From positions 1,116,001-1,180,000 of the forward strand of contig JAGVVL010000001.1 in assembly GCA_018287875.1 (NCBI GenBank): DNA of 64,000 nucleotides. Direction: 5' to 3'. Numbering within the stretch: the stretch's first letter is position 1; each line of letters starts with the position of its first letter. The notes beneath the pieces are model-generated. The model was given only the letters and a program-made list of their open reading frames with translations, made no database searches and had not been told where the DNA came from. Of this stretch, positions 23,022 through 35,025 are shown one piece after another. The DNA is from Nigrospora sphaerica (taxonomy: Eukaryota > Ascomycota > Sordariomycetes > Amphisphaeriales > Apiosporaceae). The translations under genes and the position numbers were made by a program.

Positions 23022-24075
23022 GCCCGCTCGCCCCCGTCGAAGTTCGCCGCGCCAGCCACGGCCCCTGACCGGCTGAACAGTACACGGTTCCATCGCGTTC
23101 CACCTCGGGCCGTTTACCGCCGGAGCGCCTTCATTCCGTACCCGGGAGAACGTGGAAGGCCCCGACCCAGTCGCTCCCCCGACAATGTAAGTACGCACCC
23201 ATTCCGCCTTACCCAACGGCTTACGTGCGCCGCCGAACCGTACTAAAGCCGCGGCGGCCGTCGGAACGCCGGCTCAACGGACCGAGCCACGCCCCGACTC
23301 CTTCCCCGCGTTGTGTTCGGCCGGCGAACGAGGACCTGTGGTCGAGCGGGCGCTGGTACAAAACGCAGAGAGCCCCCCCCCGAATCTAAGAGGCTTGCTT
23401 GGATTCGAGCGCCGAAACGGTAGGTAATACCTAGTCAGGGAATGCATACTGTCGGCACCACGTGCTGTGATACCTCGGTTGTATTTTTAGAGGCTTTTGT
23501 GAGTGAGGCTGTTTTCTAACCTGTAGTTTGCGTGTGAGCGGTTGGGTTACGAAGGCTTCCCCCGGGTAGCCATTTGGGATCTCGATGCTTAGTTGCTGGT
23601 GGTGTCGCCAAGTTAAACCCACGGTCGATAAAACAAGATAGCAAGTATGCACTTATTTCACAGAAATGGAACACAACGGGTGCCGTGGTCATAGCCTCCT
23701 ATAGTCTCCTGGAGCCTTGAGAACCCTCACGGTGCTGGGCTCGACTGACTGCCGTCACATCTACGTACATGTGGCGTATTACTGCAATCCGAGCGACGCA
23801 CTTCGGCAGACAAGCAACCGGTATCATCGAGATGAATGTCCATTTTGAGGCGTGCACCTCTTTCGTACAATACTGTATACATTTCCATGGCTTTCCCAAT
23901 CTCGCCATGCCTCGTACGCCTGGAATGGAGAGTTCCCATATACACATTACATCGTTATGCAGTTTTCGCACATTGCAGCTATCCTGAGCCGTGCTTATTT
24001 CCAGGGCCCCCCAAACCGTCGCCTTCCGTTACAGCAGACGTTGGCGACTCCCACATGCAGTTGAACCCATGCCCA
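23022..24075. other. Intergenic 1 kb, no gene seen
   Basis: It lies downstream of the doubtful small ORF and 3' to the Hsp78 gene. Apart from the possible continuation of the 22800 frame to about 23187, nothing protein-like was seen. Confidence 0.5.
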
Positions 24076-26463
24076 TTACGCAGTCTGCTCTGCAGACTTC
24101 TCTCTGAATACCTCCAATTCGTCGCCCTTGATCCTGACACCAGCCGTGTCGCCACTCTTCAATTCGCCCTTGATGATCTTGTCCGCGAGGCCATTGCCGA
24201 TTTGTGTCGTGATCAGACGATTAAGCGGTCTTGCGCCAAATTTGGGGTCGTATCCTCGTTCCGCCAGCCAGTCCCGGACTTTGCCGTCGATGTTGAGCGT
24301 AATGCGACGATCTTCGAGACGGCCCTGCAGCTCTTTGATGCGGATATCAACGATGTCGCGCAAAGCGTCCAGAGACAAGCGCTTGAAGACGATGAATGAG
24401 TCGATTCGGTTGAGGAACTCGGGAGGGTATGTTCCGCCCACCACGTCTAGGACGGCCTTTTTCACGTCGGGGTCAATCTCGCCCGTGGGCGTTTCCTTGT
24501 ACGGGTGGTGTGGGTTCGCGCCCACCAGGATGTCGGCGCCAAGGTTCGAAGTGAGGACGATGATGGTGTTTCGGAAATCGACCTTGTGGCCCTGTGCATC
24601 AGTCAGGTAGCCCTCGTCCAGAACCTGAAGCAGGAGAGCGGAAATGTCCCGGTGGGCCTTCTCAAACTCGTCGAAAAGTAGCACCGCGTACGGCTTGCGC
24701 CTCACGGCTTCAGTGAGCTGGCCAGCGTCGTCGTAGCCCACGTAGCCGGATGGAGCGCCGATGAGTCTCGAGATGGTGTGCTTCTCTTGGAACTCGCTCA
24801 TGTCAAAGCGCACCACGGCCTGTTCTGTAGAGAAGAGGAAGTTGGCGAGCTTCTTGCACAACTCCGTCTTCCCCACACCGGTCGGGCCGAGGAAGAAAAA
24901 GGATGCAAGAGGCCGGTTTTCGCCACTGAGGCCAGCTCTCTGGAGCCGGACTGCATCGGCTACAGCTTTCAGGGCCTCGTCCTGGCCCCGCACCGATTCA
25001 CGTAGAGTGTCCTCCATGTGGACGAGCTTTTCGATGTGTCCCGAGGTGAGTTTGGTGACGGGAATGCCAGTCACTCTCGAGACCACGGTGGCGATGTCAT
25101 CCGCCGTGACAGAGTCGTGGATCAAGGTGTCGCCGTTGGTAGCAGTAGCTGGCGCCTCCCCTTCCTTGGGCAGCTTTTGCTCAAGCTCGGGAATGACTCC
25201 GAAGCGCAGCTCCGAGGCACGGGCAAAGTTCCCCTCCCTTTGGGCCCGCTCCAACTCGACACGAGCTTTGTCTAGGTTGGCCTGGACGTTCTTGAGCGCT
25301 TCGATCTCGCTTCGTTCCTTCTCCCATCTCTCACTCAGTGCCCTCTCTTCCTCCTGCAGCTTCTTCAGGTCCGCCTCTAGCTTCTCTCGCCGTTCGCGGC
25401 TCGCGACGTCTTTTTCCTTCCGCAGGCTTTCGAGTTCGATCTGGATGGTCATAATCTTCTGGTCCAGTCTCATGATGTCTTCGGGCTTGCTCTCCTGCTG
25501 CAACCTGAGAGAGCTGGCGGCCTCGTCCATCAGGTCGATGGCCTTGTCGGGAAGAAAGCGGTCGGTAATATAACGATTCGAGTAGGTAGCCGCAGCCACC
25601 AGAGCTCCGTCGGTAATTCTCACACCGTGGTGCACCTCGTACTTGTCCTTGATGCCACGGAGGATGCTGATGGTGTCCTCCACGCTGGGTTCATTGACCA
25701 GGATCGGCTGGAAGCGCCGTGCCAACGCGACGTCTTTTTCGATCAGCCGATATTCGGCCAAGGTAGTGGCACCGCAGCACTGAAGCTCGCCGCGGGCCAA
25801 GGCAGGCTTGAGGAGATTGGAGGCATCGATAGAGCCCTCGGCTTTGCCCAGACCCAGGAGCGTGTGCAGCTCATCGATGAAGAGAATGACTTCTCCATTG
25901 GCTTCTTCGACCTCTTTCAACACCTTCTTAAGCCGCTCCTCAAAATCGCCGCGGAATTTGGCGCCGGCGATTAGCGACCCCAAGTCCAAGGAAACGACTC
26001 GCTTGTTCTTGATGCTCTCCGGTACATCACCCCTGGCTATGCGTAGCGCCAGGCCCTCCAGGACGGCGGTCTTTCCGGTACCGGCGTTTCCAATCAGTAC
26101 GGGGTTGTTTTTGGTGCGTCTCGACAAAACCTGGATCGTACGTTGGATCTCGGCGTCACGGCCGATGACGGGATCCAGTTTCCCACTTCTTGCTTTCGCC
26201 GAGAGATCGATACCGTACAGTTCCAGCGCCGGCTTCCCCTCCTCATCGGCACCAAGGTTCATCCGGTGGGTACCACCGGGAGGGTGGGGCCTGCCGTTGG
26301 CATAGTTCCGTATTGTCGACAGAGAGGGTTGTGTCAAGATTCTTGCCGCAACGGCGCCGGCTGCCCTCGGCAAGGCGGGTCGCAGGGCCGCCCGAGCGAG
26401 GCTTCGGGAGGTGACATCGGCAACCCTTTTTGAAGACACCAGAAGTTGCCTTCGGGCCAACAT
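24076..26463 (-). CDS. HSP78: Mitochondrial Hsp78 disaggregase (ClpB/Hsp104 family)
   Basis: Single exon, 795 aa. Hsp78 is the AAA+ unfoldase of the mitochondrial matrix; with mitochondrial Hsp70 it dissolves heat-damaged aggregates. The first 55 residues are Arg/Ala/Leu/Ser-rich with few acids, as in a presequence. The ClpB N-domain is absent, as is usual for Hsp78. NBD1 has Walker A GNAGTGKT (about 126) and Walker [14 protein letters not shown] (about 196). A long charged coiled-coil middle domain follows (about 330-450, with [15 protein letters not shown]). NBD2 has Walker A GPTGVGKT (about 526) and Walker [11 protein letters not shown] (about 600). The C-terminal domain ends near [12 protein letters not shown]. 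The size agrees with yeast Hsp78 (about 810 aa). A heat-shock-element-like sequence lies upstream at 26721-26738. It is divergent from the eEF1B gene. Confidence 0.95.
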   Translation of the reverse strand: MLARRQLLVSSKRVADVTSRSLARAALRPALPRAAGAVAARILTQPSLSTIRNYANGRPHPPGGTHRMNLGADEEGKPALELYGIDLSAKARSGKLDPVIGRDAEIQRTIQVLSRRTKNNPVLIGNAGTGKTAVLEGLALRIARGDVPESIKNKRVVSLDLGSLIAGAKFRGDFEERLKKVLKEVEEANGEVILFIDELHTLLGLGKAEGSIDASNLLKPALARGELQCCGATTLAEYRLIEKDVALARRFQPILVNEPSVEDTISILRGIKDKYEVHHGVRITDGALVAAATYSNRYITDRFLPDKAIDLMDEAASSLRLQQESKPEDIMRLDQKIMTIQIELESLRKEKDVASRERREKLEADLKKLQEEERALSERWEKERSEIEALKNVQANLDKARVELERAQREGNFARASELRFGVIPELEQKLPKEGEAPATATNGDTLIHDSVTADDIATVVSRVTGIPVTKLTSGHIEKLVHMEDTLRESVRGQDEALKAVADAVRLQRAGLSGENRPLASFFFLGPTGVGKTELCKKLANFLFSTEQAVVRFDMSEFQEKHTISRLIGAPSGYVGYDDAGQLTEAVRRKPYAVLLFDEFEKAHRDISALLLQVLDEGYLTDAQGHKVDFRNTIIVLTSNLGADILVGANPHHPYKETPTGEIDPDVKKAVLDVVGGTYPPEFLNRIDSFIVFKRLSLDALRDIVDIRIKELQGRLEDRRITLNIDGKVRDWLAERGYDPKFGARPLNRLITTQIGNGLADKIIKGELKSGDTAGVRIKGDELEVFREKSAEQTA

Positions 26464-26720
26464 GTTGGATTAGTTGTGAATTACTTCGGGTTGTGTAGGT
26501 GACAGGTTCGTAAAAGATGTAAGGTTTGATTCAAGTAGAGTAACTCAGACTTAGTAAAACCATTGGTTAACAAAGTAGAGCATTGTTTGCCAGAGAAAGA
26601 AATAAGGAACCAGAACTAATCACAATTTCAAGGGGCGGAGGCACGAATATATGTGAATGGCGCCAGGTTCTGGAACTGCTCGAGCGAATCTGGGGAGCTT
26701 TCGAGAGTTGCGACGGCCTA

Positions 26721-26738
26721 TTCGAGCTCCTTCCAGAA
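26721..26738 (-). promoter_or_regulatory. Heat-shock-element-like sequence upstream of HSP78
   Basis: TTCGAGCTCCTTCCAGAA: TTC, a gap of seven bases, TTC, two bases, GAA. This keeps the 5-bp phasing of Hsf1 sites with one unit missing. It lies about 260 bases before the HSP78 ATG. Hsf1 control is expected for this gene family. Confidence 0.4.
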
Positions 26739-27390
26739 TATGGATGGATACTGCCGGCCCTAGAGAATCCGCTTGAGGTCATTGTAAGGGAAAGCGGGAT
26801 AGCTCGAGCTCGAGCCTCATTCCAGTTTTTATCTTATCGGGCTCATGAAGCAGGTGTGGCTTGGACCATAGATCGTGGCTGACGAAGAACTCACCTAAAG
26901 TACACACCTACATACTAGTACGCGGACAGACGGGGTACCCCTCTGGAGCTTGCTTAATCTGAGATTGAAAATGCCATGGGCGTGGCTGCGGGTTGGGCAG
27001 TTGGGCTCGCGATGTATGCCCACTGCCTGCCTCTTGATACAAGAACCACGCCATGCAACCAACAACAAAATAAACTGCCCGCCCATAAGTTTCTCTTCTC
27101 CGTCCACCTCGGTTACTCTGGAACCACTGGGCACCCAATGCATACAGGTATGAACTTTGGTAGATGTGGCGTGGCTGCCCAAAACCTCAGCCCAGGCCGG
27201 AGGCGAGAGTACACACAAGCATTGGAGGGGAAAACGTCCCACCGTAAGACGTTAGGCACCTCAAGTACCCAGGTACACTCACCCCAAGTGGAATAGAGGC
27301 TAGCCTACTTTGGGGCCCTTTCCCTTGGGACCCGACGCCCGCCTAGCAGAAAAATCATCTTCTGAAATTTGACCCCGCCATCGAGAAAAA

Positions 27391-27520
27391 CCTCCCAGAA
27401 CATAACCAACCCCCCATCCCACCCTGATCTTCTCTCCCTTCACTCTTCTTCCTCACTTGTCTTTTCTTCACCCCGATACCCCCCACGAGTTCCTTCGTGA
27501 AATTTCTCTCCTCACAATCA
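27391..27520 (+). promoter_or_regulatory. Pyrimidine-rich leader or core promoter of the eEF1B gene
   Basis: A nearly continuous C/T-rich strand including CTTCTCTCCCTTCACTCTTC, ending at CACAATGG. CT-rich tracts of this kind are typical upstream of highly expressed fungal genes such as translation factors. Confidence 0.5.
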
Positions 27521-27522
27521 CA

Positions 27523-28689
27523 ATGGGTTTCCTCGATGTCCTGACCGATGCTGTACGTCGCGCATCTGTTCCCACCGTCACCATGCCCCCCTCTTCGCCG
27601 TGAGGGGGCGTCGGCCGCTCTGTTGCAGAGACAGAACTGACAATGTCGTTCAGGGCCTCGCCACGCTGAACAGCTGGCTCCAGACCCGCTCCTACGTCGT
27701 CGGGTGAGTAACTGTATGCCTTTCTTTGCCCCTGTTTGCTATGCGCCGACGCCGACGCCGGGTGAGCGCTGTGCCGCCTGTGCGACAGCTGGCTTTGCCA
27801 TGCCTTTGTCAGCCGGTCGCAAACCGCCCATGCGTCTGCCCCAACCGCGCGCCTATTTATATGATGAGAAAAATTGGTCCGTGTTTCCGAGCAGCTTAAG
27901 ACCCTGCAAATGGCGACATTAACAATAGCACTTTGTGCAACTCTGATCTCCTACTTTTCCCCACCTTGATGTTGTGTTGGCCAGTTGGTCTCGAAGCCCG
28001 CCAGCTAACCGTCAACTCAGCTACACTCCCAGCCAGGCCGATGTTGCCACCTTCAAGGCCCTGAAGTCCGCCCCGGACGCCGCCAAGTACCCCCACGCTG
28101 CTCGGTGGTACAAGCACATCGCCACCTTCGAGGACGAGTTCCCGACTCTGGCGGGCGATGCCACCAAGCCCTACACGGCCTACGGCCCTGAAGAGACCGA
28201 GCTGGCTGTGAACCCCGCCAAGGCCCCCGCCAAGGCTGAGGAGGAGGACGATGATGATGATGTCGACCTGTTCGGCAGCGACGAGGAGGAGGAGGACCCC
28301 GAGGCCGTCCGCGTTCGCGAGGAGCGCCTGGCTGCATACAACGCCAAGAAGGCCGCCAAGCCCAAGCCCGTGGCCAAGTCGATTGTCACCCTGGATGTGA
28401 AGCCTTGGGGTATGTCGACCGCCGGAAAACATACGAAGCAGCGCTAACCAATAACACAGACGACGAGACCGACATGAAGGCCCTCGAGGAGTCCGTTCGC
28501 AGCATCGAGAAGGAGGGTCTCGTCTGGGGTGGTTCCAAGCTGATCCCTGTCGGCTTCGGCATCAAGAAGCTCCAGATCAACCTGGTCGTCGAGGACGACA
28601 AGGTTTCTCTGGACGAGCTCCAGGAGCAGATCCAGGAGTTCGAGGACTACGTCCAGTCCTCCGATGTTGCTGCCATGCAGAAGCTGTAA
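27523..28689 (+). CDS. Translation elongation factor 1-beta (eEF1B alpha)
   Basis: Four exons, 27523-27552, 27654-27703, 28021-28409 and 28460-28689, give 232 aa, the usual family length. The protein is the guanine nucleotide exchange factor that reloads eEF1A with GTP in the cytosol. The N-terminal 90 residues ([19 protein letters not shown], then a [14 protein letters not shown] block) are the GST-C-like part. A Glu/Asp-rich linker with [20 protein letters not shown] (about 110-130) includes a casein-kinase-2-type serine. The C-terminal catalytic domain runs from [20 protein letters not shown] to the end, with IQINLVV-like and [11 protein letters not shown] segments. The intron phases join cleanly: GG|C makes Gly before Tyr, and G|AC makes Asp after KPW. 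The small early exons and introns of 101, 317 and 50 nt are typical of this gene in fungi. Confidence 0.95.
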
Positions 28690-29595
28690 GCTGGCTCTTG
28701 GAGGCTAGCTGGCGGCGCATGATGGTTTGCTCGTAGCATGATGAATGACTTTAGAGACATGAAATGACATTTTGACGATCACCAAGGAGGAAAGGAAAGT
28801 TGAGCTGGCGCCCGAGACCAAAGAGGATCTCGGTTACATGCCATGGATAGACTCACAAAAAAATACATGCTCGACGAAGCACCATGCCTGCCAATGTTTT
28901 GATTCCATCCTGTTTAATACGTGACCCAAATGTGTGCCCATGCTCTTAATGGCCTAGGTGCCTCGTTTTTCCCACCCTCTTCGGCTCGTTCATTACCAAT
29001 GGCAGTTGAGGGAGAAGGCACGCGCACGTGTGTAATTAATGTCTCATGTCTCCCATACGGCATATTTTGTCTTCGTACTTCTGGGACTCGTCACTTAGGT
29101 GTTGGCCAGGGTCAGTCGAGCAGGTTAGATGAGTACCTCTTAGGTACATGTACTCTAGTAGAGTACTCTTCTAACCCAGCGACTCGTGCCAAGGTACTGT
29201 GTCTGCATTGATATCTGGTCTTTGCATCGTGGCTGCGTGCCTCGCCCCCGGCCTCGGTAGCCAAACCTATGGCGGCCGACCCGGCCGTCTCAGTATCTCT
29301 AACAACCCCCGGTCTTCGCCTTTCCAACTCCGGCGTCGACAAGCACCGCTTGCATAAACGGAAAAGGCGCCAACACACAAATCCGAACTCTAACATACAA
29401 GATATGGGTGGTTGTGACAGTTGGCAACTCTCCAGCCCAGTGTTTACGTGCCTACGCTAGTGCCGGGAGCTGAATAGCCCTTCTGCTTCTGTATTTTCAT
29501 AATGACGAATGCTATTCCTATCATGTCAGACAGCTCTCCATTGCCCGTCGCTGACTGAGGAGGCGTCGCTTGTAGCTTCTTTCCTGCGCCAACCC
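28690..29595. other. Convergent 3' spacer, no gene seen
   Basis: About 900 bases between the stops of the eEF1B gene and RRP6. It contains a CTTAGGTACATGTACTCTAGTAGAGTACTC palindromic patch around 29139-29168. No coding signal was seen. Confidence 0.6.
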
Positions 29596-32318
29596 TTAGA
29601 TCTTTTTGAACGTGGCAGTCTTGCCCGTCTTTTCGTGATGCATTCTTCTGGCCGCCTTGGGGCCATCGGCATTCAGGGAAGAATAGGGGTTGAACGTCTT
29701 TCCACCCTTGTTCTCACGCTTGCCACGGAGCACGGATTTCGCCTTGCTGTAGTCGAATGGCGCGTCGTCATCCTCCTCGTCTTCTTCACCCTCCTTACCT
29801 TCCGTGCCATCCGCCTGCGCCGTCTTTTGCGCGTCCTTGGCGGCTTGTTTCTGTGCCTTCTTCAGCTCCTTGCGGGCCTTCTTCTCCTCCTTTTTACGGG
29901 CCTTCTGTGCTTCCTCTTCATCGCTGGAGCCAACAAAAGTAATCTCTTCTTCACCCAGCTCACCACTCTGAGGTTGGGTGTCTGGGGCTGCTTCGCCCTC
30001 GTCTTCATCTTCCGCCTCGGGTTCGGGCGCCTTGCGTTTTCGGCCAGATTTCAAAGTGAACTCCTCATCTTCCACTGGCCCGACGTCAGCCTGGGGGCCA
30101 GGGGCGGCTCTTGTCGGCAACTCCTTTTCGGCCCCAGTGTCCGGCAAAGTAGCGTTCTCTAGGAATGCAGCCCAGGGTAGAGCGAAGCGGGCCGAGGTTG
30201 CCCCCTTGTTTGAAACGGGAGCGTTTTCCCACCTGCTGGAGACTGGAACGGCACCCCATAGTCGGGAGCCATCAGCAACCAGCTCATTGGTATCCAGAAC
30301 GCCCTCCTCAGGAGCCTGCGCTAGCTTGGGGAACACCTGCTTCGCCACCTCGCCGATACCAACTGTGTTGGAGCGGAAGAAATCGGATAAGGTTGGACCA
30401 TTGGTACCTTCCGTCTTCGCTTGATCGACAACCTTGAAGAGGTCAGCACTGAGCTGCCTGGCCAGACTAGAGGCGTGGGACGAAGGAAATCCAAGGATGC
30501 TATGCAGAGCCTTGGGGTCCGGAGGGAGACGTTTTGCAATGTCGAAGAGAGCTGCATTGCTGAAGATGAAACCTGGGCTTTCATCCTCGCGACGCGCCAT
30601 GTCGTCCCTCCATTTGTGCACAGCACGGAAGACAGAGAACTGCTCCCGGGTGAGGTTTCCCGATGACTTGATAAGCATGTTGTACCATCCAAACGGCCCC
30701 TGGCCTCCAGCGGTGTCGTAGATGAATCGTTCGTAGCGCCGAAGGGAAACCTCCTTTGAGCGCTCCAAAACCTGGGTCATGCAATCCTCCTCGGGATTGG
30801 ACCGATTGGACCGCGCAAGGAGTTCGTTGCGCATCATGTCATATATGTAGAGAAGAAAGTGGGTATCTGAGCGAGCGTAGTAGAACATTTCATCGGGGAT
30901 CGGCCTATCGGGTCAGCGCGCACCACGAACACGTGTTGGAAGAAACATACCGTATCCGCCAGTCCGCCATTTGGTACTTCTTGTCGGCGTCGAAGTCAAT
31001 AAAGCGCTTCAGAAGATACGCGAGGCTCTTGGCCGAATACCCCAACGCCTCGGCCGCATGGAAGGTGTCGAATAGACCGACCACATACAACCCCAGATCA
31101 CGTTGGAGCCAGATGATGTCCATATAAGCACCATGCAACACCTAGAACGATTAATTGTGGAAACTCGGTATTCAGCAGCATCCGACTCACTTTGATAATC
31201 TTGGGGTCGGCGAAGACCTCGTTGAGGACCTCGAGCTTGTGGCGCCATGGTTGCAGCGTGTCAACTATCCAGTCCTTGTCCCGCGTACTGATCTGCATGA
31301 GGGAGAGAAGACCAGAATAGGTTCTGAAGTCATGGTGTTCCGTGTCAATGGCGATCTCCTTGGCATTTTTGAGTTCGGCGAGCATGTCGAGAACCCCCTC
31401 GAAAGTATTGACGAACGTGGCCGAAGTGGTCTCCATGGGCTGATATGGGATGGGCTCTCTTGTTTCGTATACTGGTGAAGGGTACTCAAGCTTCAAGATC
31501 TCGGTCTCGTATGGGTGCTTGTGTCTAAATGTACTGTTAGCACTATTGGTAGGAGCCATCTTCCTCCACGTCCTCTTTTTCTCCGGGCGGGGTTTAGGAC
31601 GCCTATCTACCACCTCCTAGGTGACAGTGGATAGCACTCGCGGCACGGGGAGTTTTAGACATGGGGTCAAGAAAAAGGTGTAACCGTACTGTGTTGTGCC
31701 GTTTTCATTGTCGAATGTGCCAATACTCTCGTCCAATGACACCAATGCATGGGGTTTCTTGGTGAGGAGCGGCTTCCAGGGGGAGGTGTCGGAATTGTCT
31801 GGCTTGATTTCAAAGGCATTCTGCGGCTTCAATATGTTGGCGCGGCGCATCGACGAATCGAGGGACGTGAATGTCTTTGGCTTCTTAGCCTGTGGCGCCT
31901 ATGAACGGAAGCAAGTCAGCATCTGTTAGTGTTCGGTACATGGGCAATAGCGACTCACGTTTTCTTCGGTCGGGGCGCCCTTCCTTTTCACCAAGCCAGT
32001 ATACTCGTCGAGGCAGGTATCTGCCTTTTCCAGCAACGTATCGATAACATCGACGATACGCGACCAGTGGACATCGACATCGTCGGCATCTTCGAGATCC
32101 GGAACCTTCAGATCGGTACCCTTGCTCGCGGCACCAAGCAGCGACGTGGACAGAGCCAGCAGACGTTCGCTGGCCTCGTCCAGTTGCTCGCCCGCGGTGG
32201 GATTGCTGCTGCGGTGGAAACCGAGGTCTTCAGCGGCGATCTGGTTGGTGCGCCGCGTGGTCGCGACGAGGGCCGACTGTATCTTGTCCTGTACGGACTT
32301 GAAGTCGTTGGAAGCCAT
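29596..32318 (-). CDS. RRP6: Exosome 3'-5' exoribonuclease Rrp6 (EXOSC10)
   Basis: Five exons on the minus strand, 32318-31959, 31898-31690, 31524-31191, 31141-30951 and 30904-29596, give about 800 aa; introns are 60, 165, 49, 46 nt and all phases close. Rrp6 is the nuclear exosome subunit that trims rRNA, snoRNA and aberrant transcripts. The PMC2NT-type N-terminal domain (about 1-110) binds the Rrp47 partner. The DEDD-Y nuclease has [15 protein letters not shown] (first Asp and Glu, about 230), [20 protein letters not shown] (second Asp, about 305) and [15 protein letters not shown] (Tyr and last Asp, about 370). An HRDC domain follows ([20 protein letters not shown], about 445-530). The tail is Lys/Glu-rich with basic clusters (nuclear localisation) and ends GKTATFKKI. 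Confidence 0.95.
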
Positions 32319-32910
32319 GGTGGGGCAACGCGGAGGGGCGCGGCGTGTCGCTGGCGATGGTAAGGGACGGGCTCGCTCTCCAAGGAGAAGCGACGGGATC
32401 GTATGCGCCTAAACGTCGTGTTCTCGTCGGGTCTGGTCGCGGGGGCGCGTCAGGCTTGGGCTGCTCTCCGGTGAGATAGAATCTAACAAAATTTCAGAAT
32501 GGTCTGCAGGTAGAGCCCCGGCTGCTGGGGACAGGGATGTGTGCCTGCCTTTGCGATTAGCGTAAACCGGACCTGGCAGCGAGGAATGTATCCATACTTT
32601 AGACTTGGTAGGAACTCCGCAGTCATTTGCGCCTAGACTCACCGGTCAAGAGTACCCTCTACTTATACTCGTGGGATGGGGCACGTACTGTGTAAGGACG
32701 CGCCTGCAGCTTACCAGCTAACTCGTTCTAGCCCGTTGGGAAGGGCAACTGATGTAATGGGCATCCCAAGCTTGCAGGTGCAGCTTTTCCCCATCTCATC
32801 CCACGCGCACCACACCTATCCTCCCGACTGAAGACGGCGGCTTAAGCTTCTGCTTCCTTTCTTTACACGTCTCGCCTCCCGAGCTCTCCGTCGTACTGGG
32901 CGGGCTCAAT
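32319..32910. other. Divergent spacer between RRP6 and MDM35
   Basis: About 590 bases that should hold both promoters. A pyrimidine-rich patch at 32785-32905 precedes the MDM35 ATG. No coding signal was seen. Confidence 0.6.
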
Positions 32911-33349
32911 ATGTCGGCTTCGCTGGCGCCGGAGTGCAATGAAGTCAAGGAGTGAGTCGGCTTCGCCCTGTGAGCCGGGTTTACCAGGACGCTGAGTAGG
33001 GTTTGTTCAGACGATACGACACTTGCTTCCTGAAGTGGTACAGCGAAAGTGAGTCCAGAAGTTTGAGCGCCGGGGGGTTATGCCCGACTTAGGCCAAACT
33101 GATGCGGCGTCCAGAGTATCTGCGAGGCAATGGCAAGACGGACGATAACGAGTGCGCCGCCCTTTTCAAGGACTACCAAACATGTCTCAAGGTAATAGGT
33201 CCTTGCCACGCCATAGTGATATGAAATGAACATTCAGTTCCTGACCGACTGTCAAGGCCGGACTTAAAGAACGCGGCCTAGACAAGCTCCTGCAGGATGC
33301 GCGAGAGGACACGAAAGAGAGCGATGCTATTCACATGAAACGAAGATAA
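32911..33349 (+). CDS. MDM35: Mdm35, twin CX9C intermembrane-space protein
   Basis: Four very short exons, 32911-32951, 33011-33048, 33115-33191 and 33257-33349, give 82 aa; none is long enough to stand out as an ORF. Introns (59, 66 and 65 nt) begin GTGAGT, GTGAGT and GTAATA, end in AG, and all phases close. The protein has two CX9C motifs: Cys9-x9-Cys19 (CNEVKERYDTC) and a second pair in CAALFKDYQTC. These form two disulphides by the Mia40 pathway in the mitochondrial intermembrane space. The central RYDTCFLKWYSEKYLRG stretch is the hallmark of Mdm35/TRIAP1. It stabilises the Ups1/Ups2 lipid-transfer proteins that move phosphatidic acid and phosphatidylserine. The tail KLLQDAREDTKESDAIHMKR is charged. 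Confidence 0.93.
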
Positions 33350-34635
33350 CCAAGCCCGCTAAAGCTGGCCAGCTCGGTTAAGAGGCAAGCAAGGTCTGTG
33401 CCGATGGCCCGGCTTGGGTGCTGACCGTTATCTGCCAATCGCCGGCCGGCCGGAATTCCGAGAGACGGGAGATGGGCCGTGGACGGTCAAGGGGTCGCAG
33501 CTCCAGAGAGGAGGAGCCTCGCGCTTGGCCTCCCTGCCTCCCATACCATGCCGCGAAAGGACGAGCAGCATGGATGGATGGAAGGATGGATGAGTTGGAT
33601 GGGTCTGGTCTGCCATTGAAGGGGCCTGTTTTGTATCCTGCCCGCCCTCTGCTCCATATCTTATATACCACGGTAACAACCGCGCCCTAAGACCTATCTT
33701 CCCCGCGTTTGGCGTGTTCCAAACCGAAGCTCACTATCAACGTGGAGTTGTCGGAGGCGTTTGCGCTTCGTCCAACATGCCGCGCTGAGAAGTCGAGGGG
33801 TCTTTGTCAGGGACCCACGTCGCTAACGGTCCATAACTTTTTTTCCTCCAGGGATTGGAGGCATCAGCGCTTGGACAGGCGAATCCGGCTGGTCCAGGTC
33901 CCAAAGCTCAGCCTGCCGGCAGCAGTTTTCCTGCCAGTCAACCTAGTTTTTGCTGCAACCACCCTCAGCTCAGGTCAGCTCCTAGATTGTGGTAGGTATT
34001 GGTACAGAGTACCTCACGCTGCCCATCCACTGCAGTGCCGTCCGTCCCAATCCCACCTTCTGTTTCGATAAGGGGTTACTGTCCTTGGAGGAGGCACCCG
34101 TTAGGGGCAGTGATAACAGACTAGATAGCACATTAGGTTCAGGTCAAGTATGAATGTACAGCAATCGGTAAGGTGGCTATCGCCATCGCCATTCCCATCA
34201 TCACCACCTCTGCCGTCTCGTTTTTCTTCTCGACGTCCCCTACCCCTCTCCTCCCCACCGCCAACCCCGTCTCCCGGTTCAGCACCCGGTCTTGTCTTTT
34301 CTTGGAAGACCATGCTCCACGCCCTCAATTGACTGAACCCGCCTGTGCCACACGCATCCATCATTACCTAATCCGCCGTTCCCTCTGCTGTGAAGGCTTG
34401 ACTCGTTCGCCGCCCGCAGGCAACGCCAAGAGCGATCAGCCGGCACTTGCGCTGCGTCTCTCTCCTCCGAGCACGCCAGCCAAACACTCTCCCCAGAGCG
34501 CGACAAGCTTATCCTATCTTACCTGTCCCGACTCAAAACACCACCATTGCCCACCGGCCCTTGCCCACCACCGAAGCGACCGACCCAGTCGGTGATGCAA
34601 AGCCCGTGCCGGGTTTCGACCAACGTCAGCATTCT
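33350..34635. other. Intergenic 1.3 kb, no gene seen
   Basis: It holds a short (ATGG)n-type run at 33570-33600 and a pyrimidine-rich stretch at about 34180-34270 that may be the leader of the small membrane-protein gene at 34636. No coding signal was seen. Confidence 0.5.
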
Positions 34636-35025
34636 ATGCACCCCTTCTCCATTGTCACGTTTGCCATCTTTGTAGCGGGCTACGGTACTGCTCGATGGGA
34701 TCTGGCCACTCGCCTGTACGAGCTTGCCGTTTTTGCCTGGGATAAGGGCGTCATTCTACGGGGCGCTCAGGGATTCGCACTCTTGACCGTGGCCTTTTTG
34801 GTCATCCTCTTACCCGTGCAACACCTGGCGAACCTCGAGGCCGAGCTGGTACGACCCATTGCCGCCACAGCTGAGACAAGACATTTCTGTTGCTGACGTT
34901 AGATGACGCTATGCAGCACCCACGATCACCCGGCTCTGGGGTTTCAGCGCGCGAACAGCTCCGGCGCAGAGGCTCCTTCTAGCGCCCCCCCCTCTGTGAC
35001 ATGCCCGAGCATGATGGGCTCATGA
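34636..35025 (+). CDS. Small two-helix membrane protein upstream of GPI1
   Basis: ATG 34636 opens a 71-codon exon (34636-34848) with two likely membrane helices: FSIVTFAIFVAGYGTA (about 4-20) and GFALLTVAFLVILLPVQHL (about 46-64). The loop between them is charged with Trp (ELAVFAWDKG). A good intron (GTACGA, GCTGAC branch, GTTAG, 54 nt) leads to exon 34903-35025, adding 40 polar residues, for 111 aa in total. If unspliced, the protein stops at 34896 with 86 aa. In the spliced form the stop overlaps the GPI1 coding start by 25 nt. I cannot name the family. Placement beside GPI1 and the two-helix layout recall the small GPI-GnT subunit Eri1/PIG-Y, but this is a guess. Confidence 0.6.

Larger units (their letters stand above)
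26464..27522. other. Divergent promoter region of HSP78 and the eEF1B gene
   Basis: About 1.06 kb. The HSP78 side carries a heat-shock-element-like sequence. The eEF1B side ends in a long pyrimidine-rich leader (about 27390-27520). A plus-strand frame at 26583-26882 has fairly protein-like composition but no family features, so I did not call it. Confidence 0.6.

Noticed and set aside
26583..26882. Plus-strand 99-codon frame upstream of HSP78
   Set aside because: The composition is passable but there is no family feature, and it lies in the shared promoter region.
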